Assembly (NCBI RefSeq): GCF_901709675.1
Contig: NC_051088.1
Coordinates: 6,521,693 to 6,585,692 of the forward strand
Length of the DNA: 64,000 bases
Origin: Syngnathus acus
Taxonomy: Eukaryota > Chordata > Actinopteri > Syngnathiformes > Syngnathidae
Direction: 5' to 3'
A model generated the notes under the pieces. It saw only the letters and a list, made by a program, of their open reading frames with translations, searched no databases and was not told the origin of the DNA. The translations under genes and the position numbers were made by a program. Of the stretch, positions 24,501 through 39,500 are shown piece by piece; the first letter of the stretch is position 1; every line of letters starts with the position of its first letter.

Positions 24501-27500
24501 GAAAATGAGGAAAGACGACAGCAAAATGGCATAAAATGAAAGGAACAACAAGAAAGGGGGAAAGAAATACAGGGATTAAGAATAAGAAGGGGGTAAATGA
24601 TATGCAAAAGGGGTGAAAAAGAGTCCGAAATGTAAGGAAGTGAAAAGCAGTGGGTGTACAGGAAGAAGAGGAAAGTTAATAAAACAAACAGATTATTTAA
24701 TGGAGAAGCATTGCTACTTCTTATACCAACATCAAAATTTTTCTTCAGGACAGGAATCGTGCAGAGCACAAGAAATGAACGGAGCCCAAACCCGGCTGAC
24801 TGCACAAACGGCTTCCCAGAAGGAATTTGGGGAAGAAAATCACTTAGTGGTTTTGGAAAAAAGAAAAAAAAACATGTATTGTAGCCTAGAGCTGAAAAGT
24901 ATATCAAGTCAATTTGTATACAGAACACTTTTTAGGAAAATTTGGGCACACAAGAGAGACTTACCAGGTCATTGGCAGGAGCTGGGATACATGCTGTGGT
25001 CACCTAAAACACAAGGGAAGCTGCATGTGATTAACAGACACATGCTTAAAGGGGGAAGTCAACCCCCAAAATTTCTTTGTAATATTCTGTGCAACCCAAC
25101 TACCGTAATTTTCGGACTATAAGTCGCGGTTCTTTTCATAGTTTAGGTGGGGGGGCGACTTATACTCAGGAGCGACTTATATATGTTTTTTTCACAAATT
25201 TTTACTTGATCATTAACACATCACTTACTTACAAGTATAGTTGACCACTTCACATGTTATTTTTAGTATAGTTGATCACTTCACATGCTTTGATATCTTT
25301 ATCTTGAACATATTCAAAACATGAAAAATAGAGAGAAAAAATCAAATAAAGTAATTAACACTTTAAAGCGCCATATCCTCTGGACATGTCCTCTGTCACC
25401 AGGATGACATAAAGGATGAGAAATTTGATCGATGGATTTAATGATTTGGAGTGACACAAATGGTTTGATAATATTGTTGTTTATGTGATAGTTATTTAAA
25501 ATATAGTTTATATATCGTTGTATGGGCCTGTGGAATAATTTGAACTGCGGCGCGGCACACGGCATTGTTGACAAAGGACGATCGATGGATTTAATGAATT
25601 GGAGTGACACAGATGGTTTTATAAACGTGTTATTTATGGAATAGTTTTTTTTAAATAACTGAATGTTACGTCAGGCCCGTTCTCAGCTCCTCGTTTGTGT
25701 TTGTCACGTTAGCATACCGTATCGTTTAGCCTGTTGTTGCTCGTTCATGTCTGTTCTTGGTGTTGGATTTTGTCGAATAAATTGCCCCCCAAAATGCGAC
25801 TTATACCGTAATTTTCGGACTATAAGTCGCGGTTTTTTTCATAGTTTGGGTGGGGGGGCGACTTATACTTAGGAGCGACTTATATATATATATATGTTTT
25901 TTTTCACTTTTTGGGGCATTTTATGGCTGGTGCGACTTATACTCCGGTGCGACTTATAGTCCGAAAATTACGGTACTCCGGAGCGACTTATATATGTTTT
26001 TTTTCACATTTTTGGGCATTTTATGGCTGGTGCGACTTATACTACGGTGCGACTTATAGTCCGAAAATTACGGTAGTTGAAACACAGTGCTGCGACCACC
26101 AAGTCACAACCAATCACAGCTCACCAGTTTTCTGAAGCTGAGCCGTGATTGGTTGTGACCTAAGACCTGGTACCAGTGATGTCATTTTCAGTCGACAGCA
26201 AGTGGTAAAATAAGATGGAAGAAAACGGGTGAATTTTGCTGCTTAATTCATATTCTACAAACACAATATTAAACAGAATGTCGTGTTTAGACACATCCAA
26301 CATATTACTGTAAAGAAAATTTTTGGGTTGACTTCCCCTTTAAGAACATCTGGATCATTAGGCGATTCAAAGTGATCAGTTGCTAAAAAAATAGTAACTA
26401 ATGATACATCCCCCCCCTCCAAATAATTGCCTACTGTAATGGCTGAGATTGATATGTGGCATGTGATTCACTGGTCTGTTGTTAGCTTTCTTGTCAAAGA
26501 ATTGCAATTCGAAAAGAAGTAGGAACTTTAGACAGCTGTCTTAATGAAGAAGGTAGCTATGCACAGTCATGCTTACATAACGGATGCAACACACGAGGGA
26601 GCAAAAACATGAACACGAGGCAACTCCTTCATCATCTGGCTTTTTTTGGACTGTTTATTTGGACACAGGAAAAGGGCAAGGGCTTATGTGTATCTACTCC
26701 AGCACACAAAGGAAGCTGCACAGGCCCTGAACTTGTGTGTGTGTGGGGGGGGGGGGGGGCGGGGGGCATCTCCACATAGGCACATAAGTTTGCTTGTACG
26801 GTAATGACAGGAATCAACAAGAAGGCAGAGGGACAGATAATGAGCTAAATCCAGAAGAAGATCCGGCTGTGATTGTCAAATAGCGGTCTGTTCATGACTT
26901 AGTCTAAGAATTGATGGTCTTCTATCCCCACAGGGAAATTAATCTCTGTTCTTCTTCCATGTTGTGGATCATTGGTGCTTTTCTCATTCCCGGGCTGAGC
27001 CCAAATTCTGACTAACTTTCGGCTTGGCTCTTAACGTCTTTTTCGTCTCTTTCACTGGATCAGGTCTATTTTTTTTACAAGCATGTGAACGGTCCAAAAA
27101 AATCAAAATCTATTTATGAGTCTGTAGCAGCATATGAAAGCCATTTTCTGGGATGAAATACGGGATGTTGTAATCCAACAACACTCCCTCCACTGAACGC
27201 CTGAATCACATTAACAGGCAATTGAGTATTTTTTCTTTTTGTAAAAAGCCAACATAGCTGCTCGTTTTTTTGCAAGCATTTTGTCCAAAAGTTTTTTTTT
27301 TTTACCAAGGCAGCACAATGGATGAGGGCTTGGTGATGACCGCACATCAGGAACCGCTTCTGTCTCTAAGTCTTTAAGTTCATCCAGTGAGGCTGGCAAG
27401 GTTGGGGAGAAAAACGAGTACTAATCAACTACCTCTGGTGCTCCTTTGGGAACCAGACTAAAATTATTATACGTATGCATCTCTGAAAAGTAACTACTGG

Positions 27501-30500
27501 TTTCTTTCACAATGACAACACCTTTTAAAAATGGAATTATGCATAATGTAGACATCTTTTTATGACTAGTTACTAAGTACTAATGATGATGACGATGATG
27601 ATATTGTATAAATTGTATTTTAATGACTGTTTATAATTTTGTTTAACATTTTTGTGTACTTATCACATCCGCCTCACAGTTAGGAGGGTGCCGGTTTGAT
27701 TCCACCTCCGACCCTCCCTGTGTGGAGTTTGCATGTTCTCCCCGTACCCGCGTGGGTTTTCTCCGGGCACTCCGGTTTCCTCCCACATCCCAAAAACATG
27801 CCTGGTAGGCCAATTGAGCACTCCAAATTGCCCCTTGGTGTGAGTGTGGATGGTTGTTCGTCTCTGTGTGCCCTGTGATTGGCTGGCAACCGGTTCAGGG
27901 TGTCCCCCGGCTACTGCCCGATGACTGCTGCGATAGGCTCCAGCACGCCCGCGACCCCCGTGGGGACAAGCGGTATAAAAAACGGATGGATTTTTGTGTA
28001 CTAATAATAACAAAATATTCATACAAGCAACGACTTACTCAATACCTTACATAAAAATGGTAAATAATTAAAGTTAGTAATCATGTAGGAGCACTGTAAA
28101 AAAAAGTTGGATAAACTCAGGATTTAATAATGAACTTTGTGACATACTCTGTTAGAGCTCCAGTTGTAAAATGCGCTACATAAATAAAGTTGTATTGTAT
28201 TGTATTGTATTGTATTGTATTGTATTCTATTCTATTCTATTCTATTCTATTGTATTGTATTACAAAGTATGCGATTGAATTTCTCTCCTGCTCACAATTC
28301 CTTCTGAACTTGACTTTGCCTGTCTTTTCATTAGCCACCTTTTGCACATTCCAGCCATCTGACGTTCTAAACAATTCACACTTCACAAAAACAAAATCAT
28401 AACAAAAATCAAACATTCATGTTTGGTTGCAGTCAATCCTCTCATTATGAATTGGTGGAATAGCTGGGAACTGCAGCAATCCAAGCTCCTTTCTCGATAC
28501 AAGAAGAATTTCTCCTCCCTCAGCCGAGCCTGGAAGGAGGCCACATGGATGCAGTTCAAGGTGTTTCAAATTTCTAGTTGTTATGACTACAGCTATCCAG
28601 TGCGTACACCCTGCAGCGTGAATTGGGCTATACTCGGGTCGGGATTTACCCGTGTCACCCTTGATTCACCTTTTGTACTGCCTTTTTCTTTTTTTTTTTA
28701 AAGAGCCAGAAACGTAATGTTGTTCTCCGCGGGTGCCCTGTGAAAGGGCCAGGCAAGAGGGTGGCCGCTAAACCACAACAAAAACATCACACCAGATTCC
28801 ATCTCCTCAAGCCAATGCTTACGCAGGAACTTCCTGCTAATAGTCCTCCACCCATCCTCTTCTCTTTGTATGCCTTTATGTGTCTCTTCATTTAAGGTCG
28901 TACTTTCTTCAAAATTCGAATGTCTTATCACTCAACCCTTTCCGTTTAATGTGCCCAACCTTTTCCCGACATCTACCCCTCCCCTCCACTTTTCCTCTTT
29001 TCACAGCACCTCCCCATCACCCTCTCTCCGTCAAATACTTCCTTCCTCGTTCTTTAAATCATTTCCAAACCAAGGGGGAAAAAAATTCTTTCCTCTCCCT
29101 TTAACTTCCTCGAGCCTTTCACGTTTGGTCAAACTTTTCAAAGTACAGTGGTACTTAAAACTCAAGAGTTTAATGTATTATGTAAAGAAAAAAAACAGCC
29201 CCAACTTGTAAAATATAATGTTAAAGAATAAACTGGTTTCAAAACATGTAAGAACTGACCCAAATTTAAAGGTAATGTGAGCTTTTGACAAAAAAGTCAA
29301 CCTTTGGAATAAGGAGATGAAGTGCTGCTTTTAATATATTGATTTTTGAGTTTTCTATAACTACACTCAATACTTTAGATTATTTTTTAGCTCAGTTCGA
29401 ACTGAAAAGGTTTTGGCTTTCATATGAACCAAGCCAGCCAAGCTTTTCTTGTCACTTCTGTGCCTTATGTTAAGCTAATCACATCATACTCGGATTTGGT
29501 GCTACACCAGAGTTACGTTGCGTTTATTTTATTTCCTAATAATGAATAAATGAATCAATAATTTAAATTTGATGTTAATGACACTGTGGGTTTTCACACT
29601 TAACTTTTCATCTTGTCTTTCTTCCAGGTAAAAAGAAGCGTATGTCGTAGCCAAAAAAAGAGAACAACAAATCCTCCTAAGCTTGACACTGTTAAGAAAT
29701 GAGTACTTGTATAAATTTCTTGGTCCCCGACCAGTCCCTGTCACCATCCTCAGAAGAGCGCGGAATTTGCTTTGATGACTGGCCTGAGGCCTAATTGCCT
29801 CGCCATTCCTTCAACTCCTTAGGGAAGGCCAATCACAGCACACTGATGAAAGCTGCACCAAATCTGCAATGAGAGTCAGAGGGGCTGTGACCCCTGCGGG
29901 CTTTCATCTTCGCCATCATCAGAAAGCGAGCTGTGATGTGCACAAACCGCGGTGAGGTTTGACTTGCAATAAGATCCGCGAATTGTGGGCATGATTGAGA
30001 GAACAACGGCGGGGGAACAGATGTGACACAAGCTATATAAGGCTACAGACATGGCAGATGTAATGCACTACAAATGCCAGCGATTATCAAGATGAAGCAC
30101 AAACTCTACTTCAGTGTAAGCGCTGCGCCTAAATTTGGCCCATGAGACGTTTTGCAAGTCATGTTCTTTCCATTTATTGTCGCAAATCCCAAAAACATGA
30201 GCTTTTCAGTTACTTCAACAAAATTAAAAAAAATGGACGCACCATAAACTAAATGTCATTTGTTAATCATGATGAATCATTACACCGGTGTAAGAAGAAT
30301 GTGTTATCGTCTCATTATCAGTGGTGCTTAATTTGACATTTTGACTATGGAAGGGATTCATTCAATGGGGAATTTTTACTTTTGAAAAATGACTCAGTCA
30401 GAGGTTAGTCAGCATCCAGAAGTAGATTGTGCTCAGCCAGTTACATGGTATTATAAACGATATTATAATACTTTCCAAACAGAGTAAAAAAATGAAAAAA

Positions 30501-33500
30501 TGACATTCTTACATAAGATAGTGGCCCCTAAAGGGTAGGCAAATCTACAGCAGTGCCTTGGTGAAAAACAGGAAGGAATCATTTTACAACAGCACCAAGA
30601 GTGACCTGGCCAAGCCTTCAAAGCGCACCTCATAAGTCTAATAAGCATGTCAAGGTGGCGTGCCGGGAAAAAAGAGCACCCAGAGCAACACAGGACGACT
30701 TCAAGGCCATGGCTAAGCAAAACCAACACGTATGAAGGAAAAACATATACCTGGGGGCATTTCACAACTTTTATTGAGCCAAGATACCCTTTTAGTCATA
30801 CCACACTGGCTGGGAGGTGCTTTATCGGATATGTGAGGCCAGCTAACAAAGACTTGTTCACACAGTTCTGCATGTTTCCGTCTGTGTTCAACTCTTGTTC
30901 TCACACTATCCTTTGGCTCCGAAAAGGAAAGAAATCAACCTCTGTGTGCTTCGTTCTCACTCTGAGCAGCTGAGAGGAAGGCCGAGGTCACACGGGTCCC
31001 CGAGGTGGAGCGTTAACGCAGTTCCGTGTTACAGAGTTGGCTGGGTCAGCGCACACATAAAGAGAAATGCCCACAGCGAGCATGCGGATGGAGGTCCAAA
31101 AAACAAGAATGCACACATGTTCCTGCTTGCACATGAGCGTTCACTGCCGCGTGAGCGTGTAGAAGGCCACACACACAAAGCACAAACTGATGAAAACATC
31201 AGCTTTCCCATATGACTGGCGTTACCCTAGCCAAACAAGGACTCAAAGCTGAAAAGACGGTACATAAACAAACATCGCTCAATAAAACAAAACAGGAAGA
31301 CAAGAATCGGTCGGGATCAACAACGTAAACAGTCGATGAAGCAAACAAGCTTCTCACTCCTTTCCTCCCTCTCTAACATTTGCACTTCAGCTGCCGTCCA
31401 TGACATCTGTTCCTGGTCCTGATCTCGATAAGAACATTCAGATAGCCACACTTGCAAAAATCCCCACACCCCCACATCTCCTTTTCCACAGCTGTAGCTC
31501 TCATCAGCCTGAACCGTGTTTAAAGAATGATTTTTTGTATAACACTAGTGTAATTTATTACTGTTTTTTTTTTTTAATGAGCTATATGCCAATTCGGTTA
31601 GTTGGGGTTTGGCCCATTTCAAAGACTTTTGGCTAGAGAACATAAAGCACTACATGGTTCTGATGAGGTTGCCCCTAAAATATTTTCAGGACCATATTTA
31701 CTTGCAGTATATTAAACGTCATGTCACTGATGATGATGCAATGATTCATTCAATGCAGGTTCCCACTCAGTGACAAAGTGGATATGAGTGTGAAAGGTTG
31801 TCTGTTCCGTTACGCGACAAGTGAAGGGAGTAGTCTGTCTAGCTTTTACCGAAAGTAAATTGGAATACACAAACACACAAGTCATCCTATCTCTGCAATT
31901 ACCAGGCATGTTTGTGATAGCACAGTTGTCTCTGCTGGTTGATCATCAGCAGAGACACGCATTAGATCCCTGCTCCATTACATTTTGTTTGTGTTATCCT
32001 AAATGACTCACTCACATGACTAACAGGAATAAATGGTCGGGGGAACATGGCCAGCTGCAGGAGGGGCTGCATTCAAGGCCACGTAAAGTAAACTATCACG
32101 GGTGATACCTCAACTGGACTCCCAAGTTTCCTTGCTGAGAAATAAAATACAAGATGGATGTTAGTAAGATTCATAGAGGGATTTGTTAACCATAAAATGG
32201 CCAATAAAACCACTACGTAAGTAAAATGTCCCTCATGTTTCAACAGTAAGAAGGGGCAAAGAATCACAGATTACATCACAGCAGAGGTATTATTTGACCT
32301 GCACAAGAAATCCAGTGGGACATGGAGGCGGGGGTGTTGGCTCAGCTGCATGATGGGAAAACACAAGACTGTACATCAAGCATGTTTTCTATTCTAGCCG
32401 TAGCTTCATTGCTTCCTCACCTCTGCGTTCGAGCTTTCTAGTAAAGGGTCAGGGCTCCATTTCCTGCATTCTCTCCCAGCTAGCGTCTCTTTGACTAGAT
32501 TTGGGAAGACGTGTAACCACAAGCACCCTAATCATCGGGGTCAGAAGGATTATGTTGCAACTGGAGCTCTTACCACTTCCCATCACACTACTTTGCTTTT
32601 TGGTTCTGTTTGATACAATGTGATAATTCATTTGAGGTGCATACTAAAAGCTCTCACATGGGATATGTGAGACAGATTTGTGTAGTATGCACCTCCTGTG
32701 GTATGCAGTTAGTTTTCTTTATATTGTACCTCATGTTTATGGTGTTATTTCCAAATGTGTGTCTGTATGAGCACTAAAACAACCTCGTGGATGTGACCTT
32801 TCATTTCCATTGTTTTATGGGGCAATTACAAAGGAGCCACATGAACTCTGCCTAGCAACAAGTAATGGCACTTGTGGCTAGTGTTCTCACGTTGACAGTA
32901 AAAGAAGAGACTGTTAGCCGACGTACACGGTTGGGATCTACTTTTTTCATATAAAACTGTTTGAATGCAACACTTGTCAAATGTAGCTCCTCATGTTCAG
33001 TAATTTAGAGGATTTCCAAGACAAATGCACATAAAGGATGCAAAAACGGGCAGCAGGAATTGTAATTACATGGATACTGTGCCGGTACAACAAATTTCAG
33101 GCAATATTTTGAAATTCACTTGTACGTATTTTTATACGTAAAGACAAAACTAATATGTTTACTGTTATATTGTTGAAATTAAAACAAGAGGAACTAAAAC
33201 AAAACAACAACCTATGGGGATACTTGAGAAGAATGAGCACAATGCCAAGTATAAGCTCTGCAAACATGGCGGATGCTCTGCAAGTTCTGCTAATTATGTT
33301 CTCCATTAAAGCATCAAAAAGTGCTGTTTGGTCTCTTACAATATGTTCACGTCCTGTGTGGTGTTAAGATACACATTACATTAATAGGGATGTTTTTTTT
33401 CTTATACCTTGATAAGTTACTGTACTTAGTCAGTCAATAAGCATGTGACTCTGACATCTACAGTCTGAACTTGTGATGTTGAATGGCAATCAATGGCCTC

Positions 33501-36500
33501 TTTAATCCTGCTGTGCTGATCTAGTTGGCTTGGAACTTTTCAACTTTTGTTTCTCATATACACTGTTTACTTTTGCATTTTTTCTGAATCTTGTGTAAAT
33601 GCATATGATACTTGTTAGCTTTCAATGCACTTAGGTGAGAAACTTGAGTGCCAAGTGTTAATATCAACTTTTCCATCCCGACCCTCTTACACAAAGTTGG
33701 CATTGCCAGGATGAATTTGCGCCCTGATTTGCGTCTGTGACGTTTATACATAATAATGACACTGAAAAGAATAGGCACACGTTGCTCCTTTCTTTTTACA
33801 GGCATTGAAAAAGAGGTTTTGGTGAGGTTTTCTGTTAGGTCAGCGGAAATTCCCACTCTTTGCCAATTATACAGATGAGCCAGTCATCTTGTCAAAGGTT
33901 GCATTTCACAAAACTTAATCCTTCCTTCTCCTACTGTTCCATTCTTCCCTCCTCCCCGTTTCTCTCATTGTCTTGTTCCAAACTTCTCTCCACATCTTTG
34001 CCCCTGGGCCTCATGCAGCAAGCCCACTGGACGCCAATTTTCCACTTGGGATCAAGATAAGGAGGGTCTGTTCTCAGAAGAGAAACATGACCAAAATAAA
34101 GTTGTGTTAATTCACGGGAATAGAGATGAGCCAGCTGCAGGCTGTCTGTCGACATGGTGGGCAAAGAATTGGGGAAAGAATGATAGAAGAGGAGTGAAAT
34201 ATTTATACCACATCAATGACATGACCTCATCCGTTCCCAACATGGTGCCGTGCATTCGATGCTAGAGAGAGAGGGGGATTATTTTGGCAAATACAAGACT
34301 AGACACAAAAATGGGAACACCAGATATTGACCAAACTTTACAATATTGCTCCATTTCTCCAACAATATGTAATCTCCAGAGGTACACTTTAAGCCAAGCT
34401 ATCCTGCCATGAGTGCAAAGGTTTCACCCTTCCAATAGCTCGCAGTTGAAGAAAATTAGAACAGAGTTGAGTCAATAAAATGTATCAATATGTAAATCCC
34501 CACAACTTTCTAGAGAGAATAATTGAAATTATGTACCCATGAAGACATTTTGCGTGGATGTATGGCAAACAAGATTATGATCACAACTCAAGAGAATTTT
34601 TTTTTTTTTAAAAACAAAGCGCAAAATTAAACTAAAGAGCGAGAGAAACATGCTCACTTTTTGACACCCTTTATGAATAATGATGTCTTTTCTGTCGATT
34701 GTGAAGGATTCCTCAGTCCAGCTAAAAGAAATGACAGAGGATGCTGGAGTTTTTTTTACTTTGACTTTCAACCAGCCTCTATTTACCCAATCCAAGAAGG
34801 GTTGCCCCACACACACACGCACACACACACACGTGCGCACACACACTCCCCAACTCAACTCTGTCTATTCATTAGAGCATCACTCCATCAATGAGCCTTT
34901 CACAGAGGCAGCAGGACGGCTTTTGGAACGAGCCTGCTGCTCCTTCTGAGGAATGTGACAGGGCGGCTACTCCATGAGCACGCATCTCAAGACTTCTGCA
35001 CTCAATGCGCTATATTTTAACACTTTACTGTGCAAATAATGCATCTACCATGCTCATTGACATTACATATTCACAAAAAAATGGTGTGACTTTTAAGGTT
35101 CACACACACACCCAGGCACCCACACACAAGTTCCAAGATTAACTTTGCCACTGTGTATCTTACCTTGCTTTCGCACTTCCTGTGAGTGACTGTCTTGCAT
35201 ACTGAGAAGCGAAAGGGGAGACACAGAAAGACAAAATAAGAAGAACACAGTCATACTTTTGCGCCATTGGTCAAATACAAATTCACAAAAAAAGTTCACC
35301 CTAACCCTAACCCTCTCCCCCAGGGGATGGATTAAAATCACACGGGGATGGGTTAAATGCAGAGGACAAATTTCACCACACCCAGGTGTGTGTGTGACGA
35401 TCATTGGGACTTTAATCTTTAATCTTAATGTCGTGTCATATTACAAAGCTAGTGAATGTAGCCCTGAAAATTGGAATTCCGTCTGAATTAATAGATGAAA
35501 ACAAACTCAAGTTGTTGACTCTTGTCCGTGTACCGTCAGGCTACACAGAATGACCTAAGTGTTTAATGAGCGTCTCCTTATGCACTGTGACTTTGGTTAA
35601 TGGTGATCTTTTACAATGCCTCCATGTGGTCTCATGATGTTGACAAGTTAAAACAGAACCCTTCGCCCATTCCTTCAAAATGGACTCATTCCAGCACGCA
35701 TCAGTTTATAAAAGGCCAACATTACCTCGGCAGAAGGAGCCCACGTTGTCCACATTCTGGTGACACACGGTACACTGACGCCGCTTCTTGAAGGTCTTCT
35801 CCTTGAAGACATGAGGCTCCCCCTTCCCGGACTGCTCAAACAAAAACAAAGGACAGTCAGAAGAGCCGCTGGCATACATCAAGAAAAACTGAATTTCTAA
35901 GTTAGTTGCACTCTTTTCTGTCTTTGTGGGGTTGCTATTTGATTTTTTGATGGGGACTCGGGGACCGATGTGCATGCGAGCACATCTGCGGTTCACATGC
36001 AAGTCAATGAAGGGGAAACTGCAAAAGACTAAAGAAGAGGGTGACTTTTAATCACAAGGTCTAAGACAGTGCTTGTGTTGGTGGGATCATTATAATATTT
36101 GGACACCAAGGCGACCAGATGAACTTTTCACTCGCACACTCTGACAAAGAGGTAGCACTTGTGATCGTTTTGCTCACAGAGCCCTGAATAAGGTTGATGT
36201 AAGATGCACTGTTAAAAAATAGGAAATACGTACATTCCACTAAAGAGAAAAAAGTCTCTTCAAGAGTGATACAACAACTTCCAACATCATTTTATAAATG
36301 TGAATATCAAATAAAAAGCACATTCATCAGACTATATCAAGAAGTTTCTGGTCATTCAAAAAAAATATTAATTTTCTATCCTAAAATTTCACTCAGGGAC
36401 TATTCCACTAGGATTTGATTACTGAAATGTAATCAAAAAAATTAACCGGGATTTTCAGTTCAGATTGGAATTAATTTGTAACCGCATTTACCCATAACTG

Positions 36501-39500
36501 CTTTTGCCTGTTTTACCTTTGGTTGTATAACAGTTAAATCTTAAATAATCCCCATGGTTCCCGCTCATACCACAACCTAATCCTAACTGCGTGTGTGTGT
36601 GTGTGCCTGCGTGTGTGTGTTTGTGCGTGCGTGTGTGTCTTCGATGTACCTATCATGCATGTTTTGGGGATGTGGGAGAAGGCTTGAGTAACACAAGCAC
36701 AAGGAGAACACGCTCACGCCACACAGGAAGCTGAGCTCCAAGTTTCTAACCTTTAACAACAGAATCTTGAGGCAGACATGAAAACCACAGCCTATGATGG
36801 TCGCCCCTGGCGTGACACAGCAAAACTGCACATGAGAACTCTCATGGCTACAAGCTGTGTGCAGATAGTGTGCATGCTTAGAGAGCAAAGGATGGGGAGC
36901 ATTTGTGAAAAGAAGATTTTTCCAGGGCAGGTATCCAGAAGCGAAGGCGCATCGTCTCTTTGTACATGAAACATCTTTTTAACTCGTCTTCTTTTGCAAC
37001 AGGGAGGTTTTTTTCCTCTGTGGTAACTCCTTGGTAACAAAGACACCAAGTTGTTTGCGTACTTTCTTCCATGATCCTGATGCTCCAACTCAGCTCTCGA
37101 GGCTGGTCATTGTTTGGACAGCTGCCTGCTTGTTGGCATTGCCCACGACCGGCTGTGTTCAGTTGCTCTTAGTACAAGTGGATAGAAAGTGAGCAGTAGG
37201 CACACTGGTTTGTGAAGGTTCATACTGTCATCTTAAGTTTACTATTTAAACAGTTCAGGAAGATTCTTGACGCTTATGAGGAAGGCTACAGGAAGTAGCC
37301 GAAACATGTAAAGCGGGTAAAATAATCTTCATTGTCTGACTGAAAGAACTGTTTAAAGTCGTAGGCACACTGGTTGGATCAGTTATGTAAACTGTTGTGA
37401 AGGGAAAAGTGACACCACTCATTTAATATCTGGCCATGCTTGTAGAAGGATTTCTAATGGGATCTTCACTTTGATCAAATCAATAATGCATGCTAATTTG
37501 CAAGGAGTATAGTACAAGTGAAAAACAATCTTTTTCTTACGTTTTCACCATAAACAACCCCCACATGTTATTTGACCAAGACAGAGCAACAAAGTAAATG
37601 GCTTGAATTCTTCTCTGTCACTATTACAAGATCAGGGGATGTTTGAGAATAATTGTCAATTTTTGCACATGTCCTGAATGTTGTTACCTGCCTAAATGTT
37701 GAACAGAGGCCGAGATGTACCGGAGTCAAATTCCTTGTGTGGCATGCTCAAACTTGGCAAATAAAGATTGATTTGATTGATTTGATTTGAATTGATTTGA
37801 TTTGAGATGCTATGTGGGGTAGACTATTTCTGAGGAAGAACATCTGATGTAATTTACATAATATTCCAAGTAGATTCCGAAATAGACATGGTAGAAATTT
37901 AGGCATAATTATCAGTCATTTAAAAAACTGAAATTTGACTTTTCTTTACTTGGTGTAATGTCACAGACATGATGGTAGAAAAAAAAAAAAAAAAAAAAAA
38001 AAAACGATTACTGGTCACGATTACTATGGCTGCCTGTGGTTGGGGTATATATTGTGCTCTTGATGCCTCTCAAACACAAGAATGCTGCCAAACACTTATT
38101 GTAAATGTTTATTTCACCAGTGTGGTTTTGCTAACAGCAACAGTGTGCTAACTTTAAGATATGGTAAGCCTCATGTATGCTTTTATGAGAGACTTGAGGT
38201 TGGAAATTGGGGATGCTCTAGTAACAGTACGGAACTAATATTCACAGATTCTGTCAGATTCCAAATTACTTACAAAATTATTCAAATGAAATCCGAAACA
38301 GCCTGCTCGCTCGCAAAACACTGGCTCCGTTCTCATATCATGTTTTGAAATGTCATCTTTATCAATTTTGGGGGAGTGGGAGGAAGTGGCAAATGAATAT
38401 AACAAAATGGCCTTTTACAGTAAATGCTTGATGCACTGGGTTAAAGCACTAAGGGAGCCACATGTGGCAAGCAGGCCATACAATGCACTGCCCTGCACCC
38501 TTTTATATAGACCATTAAGATCGAGAGTTATTCTTCTTACTTTAGGGCAGCAACACCATCACTAGTTTGAACGTGATCTATAAATGATCCAAACATTTGA
38601 GCATTTTAATAACTTTCTGGAAGGATTAGAGCAGAAGAAACAGAAAACAGTCGGTACAGTGTGAGCGGATAAGGATTTAGAAACAAGCCGGGCCCCAGGA
38701 TAGTAATTACTGTCACAACTGGAATAGCTAAAAAACATCTTCCTCACTCTGAGATAATACTATAGTACTATAGTAGTATAGTATATCCTATAGTAGTATA
38801 TAATACTGAGATAATCTAACTTTCTGGTTAGATTGTTGCTGCTGGCAAATAGAACACATCCAAAATGAGGCAGATGAAACTATTGACCCACAATGTGAAC
38901 GCACAACCACAATAACCCAGACAATATCTGTCTGCTATTTGGGATCTTTGTAGTAATAGACACGAACATGCAGCATCACTGCACATCTTTTTCAGCAAGC
39001 TACAATGCATCATCCCACATCTGATACTAATCTACATTTGCACTCTGTGCCACTCAATGAAAACGTTGATTATTATTATTATTAGACTCAGATTACATTA
39101 ACAAAGGACATAAGACTAAAGAATAATGTAGCATCTAGTTAATGCCCCACCAAAACAGCACTTCCAAATCCATAAGAGAAGAACTTTTGTGCCGAGGACT
39201 CTTTTGGTAAATAGTCAGTAGAAATTCTTCGTATTCCCGTCACAGCAGCACACCATATGCCAGGACAGACCACGGCCCCTCAACAACATATGCTACACAC
39301 ACACACACGCACGTACGCACGCACACACACACACACGCGCACACACACACACACGCACACACATATACACACACACACAAGAGGCTCTTTTTTCCTAACT
39401 GTTCAGTTCCCCAAGCAGCGTGACGAAGCAGAGATGTTTAAGTCAAAGAGATGCTGTCTAACCCGAAATTCTTCCTTTTGCTCGCCAGTTGCCAAACAGT

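Larger units (their letters stand above)
25046..26343. mobile_element. Outer MITE with TTAA target sites, interrupted by a nest
   Basis: Left end TTAAAGGGGGAAGTCAACCC and right end its near-perfect inverse (GGGTTGACTTCCCCTTTAA), both at TTAA. TTAA duplication is typical of piggyBac-type elements. The left arm continues to 25100 and the right arm resumes at 26076, so the original element was about 325 bp. The right arm contains a hairpin-like inverted repeat, GTCACAACCAATCAC at 26103 and its inverse ending at 26159. The left end lies 41 bp from the acceptor of tns2 exon 24965-25003. Confidence 0.8.

Noticed and set aside
27306-27392. Exon-like segment on the minus strand with good acceptor and donor, reading [16 protein letters not shown]
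   Set aside because: It lies in a tns2 intron flanked by phase-0 exons. Inserted there it would read in another frame and hit a stop, so it cannot be a coding cassette of tns2.
37260-37360. Sequence 'aggaagtagccgaaacatgt' reminiscent of the ends of Penelope-like elements
   Set aside because: The similarity is short and from memory only. No reverse transcriptase or repeat partner was seen nearby.
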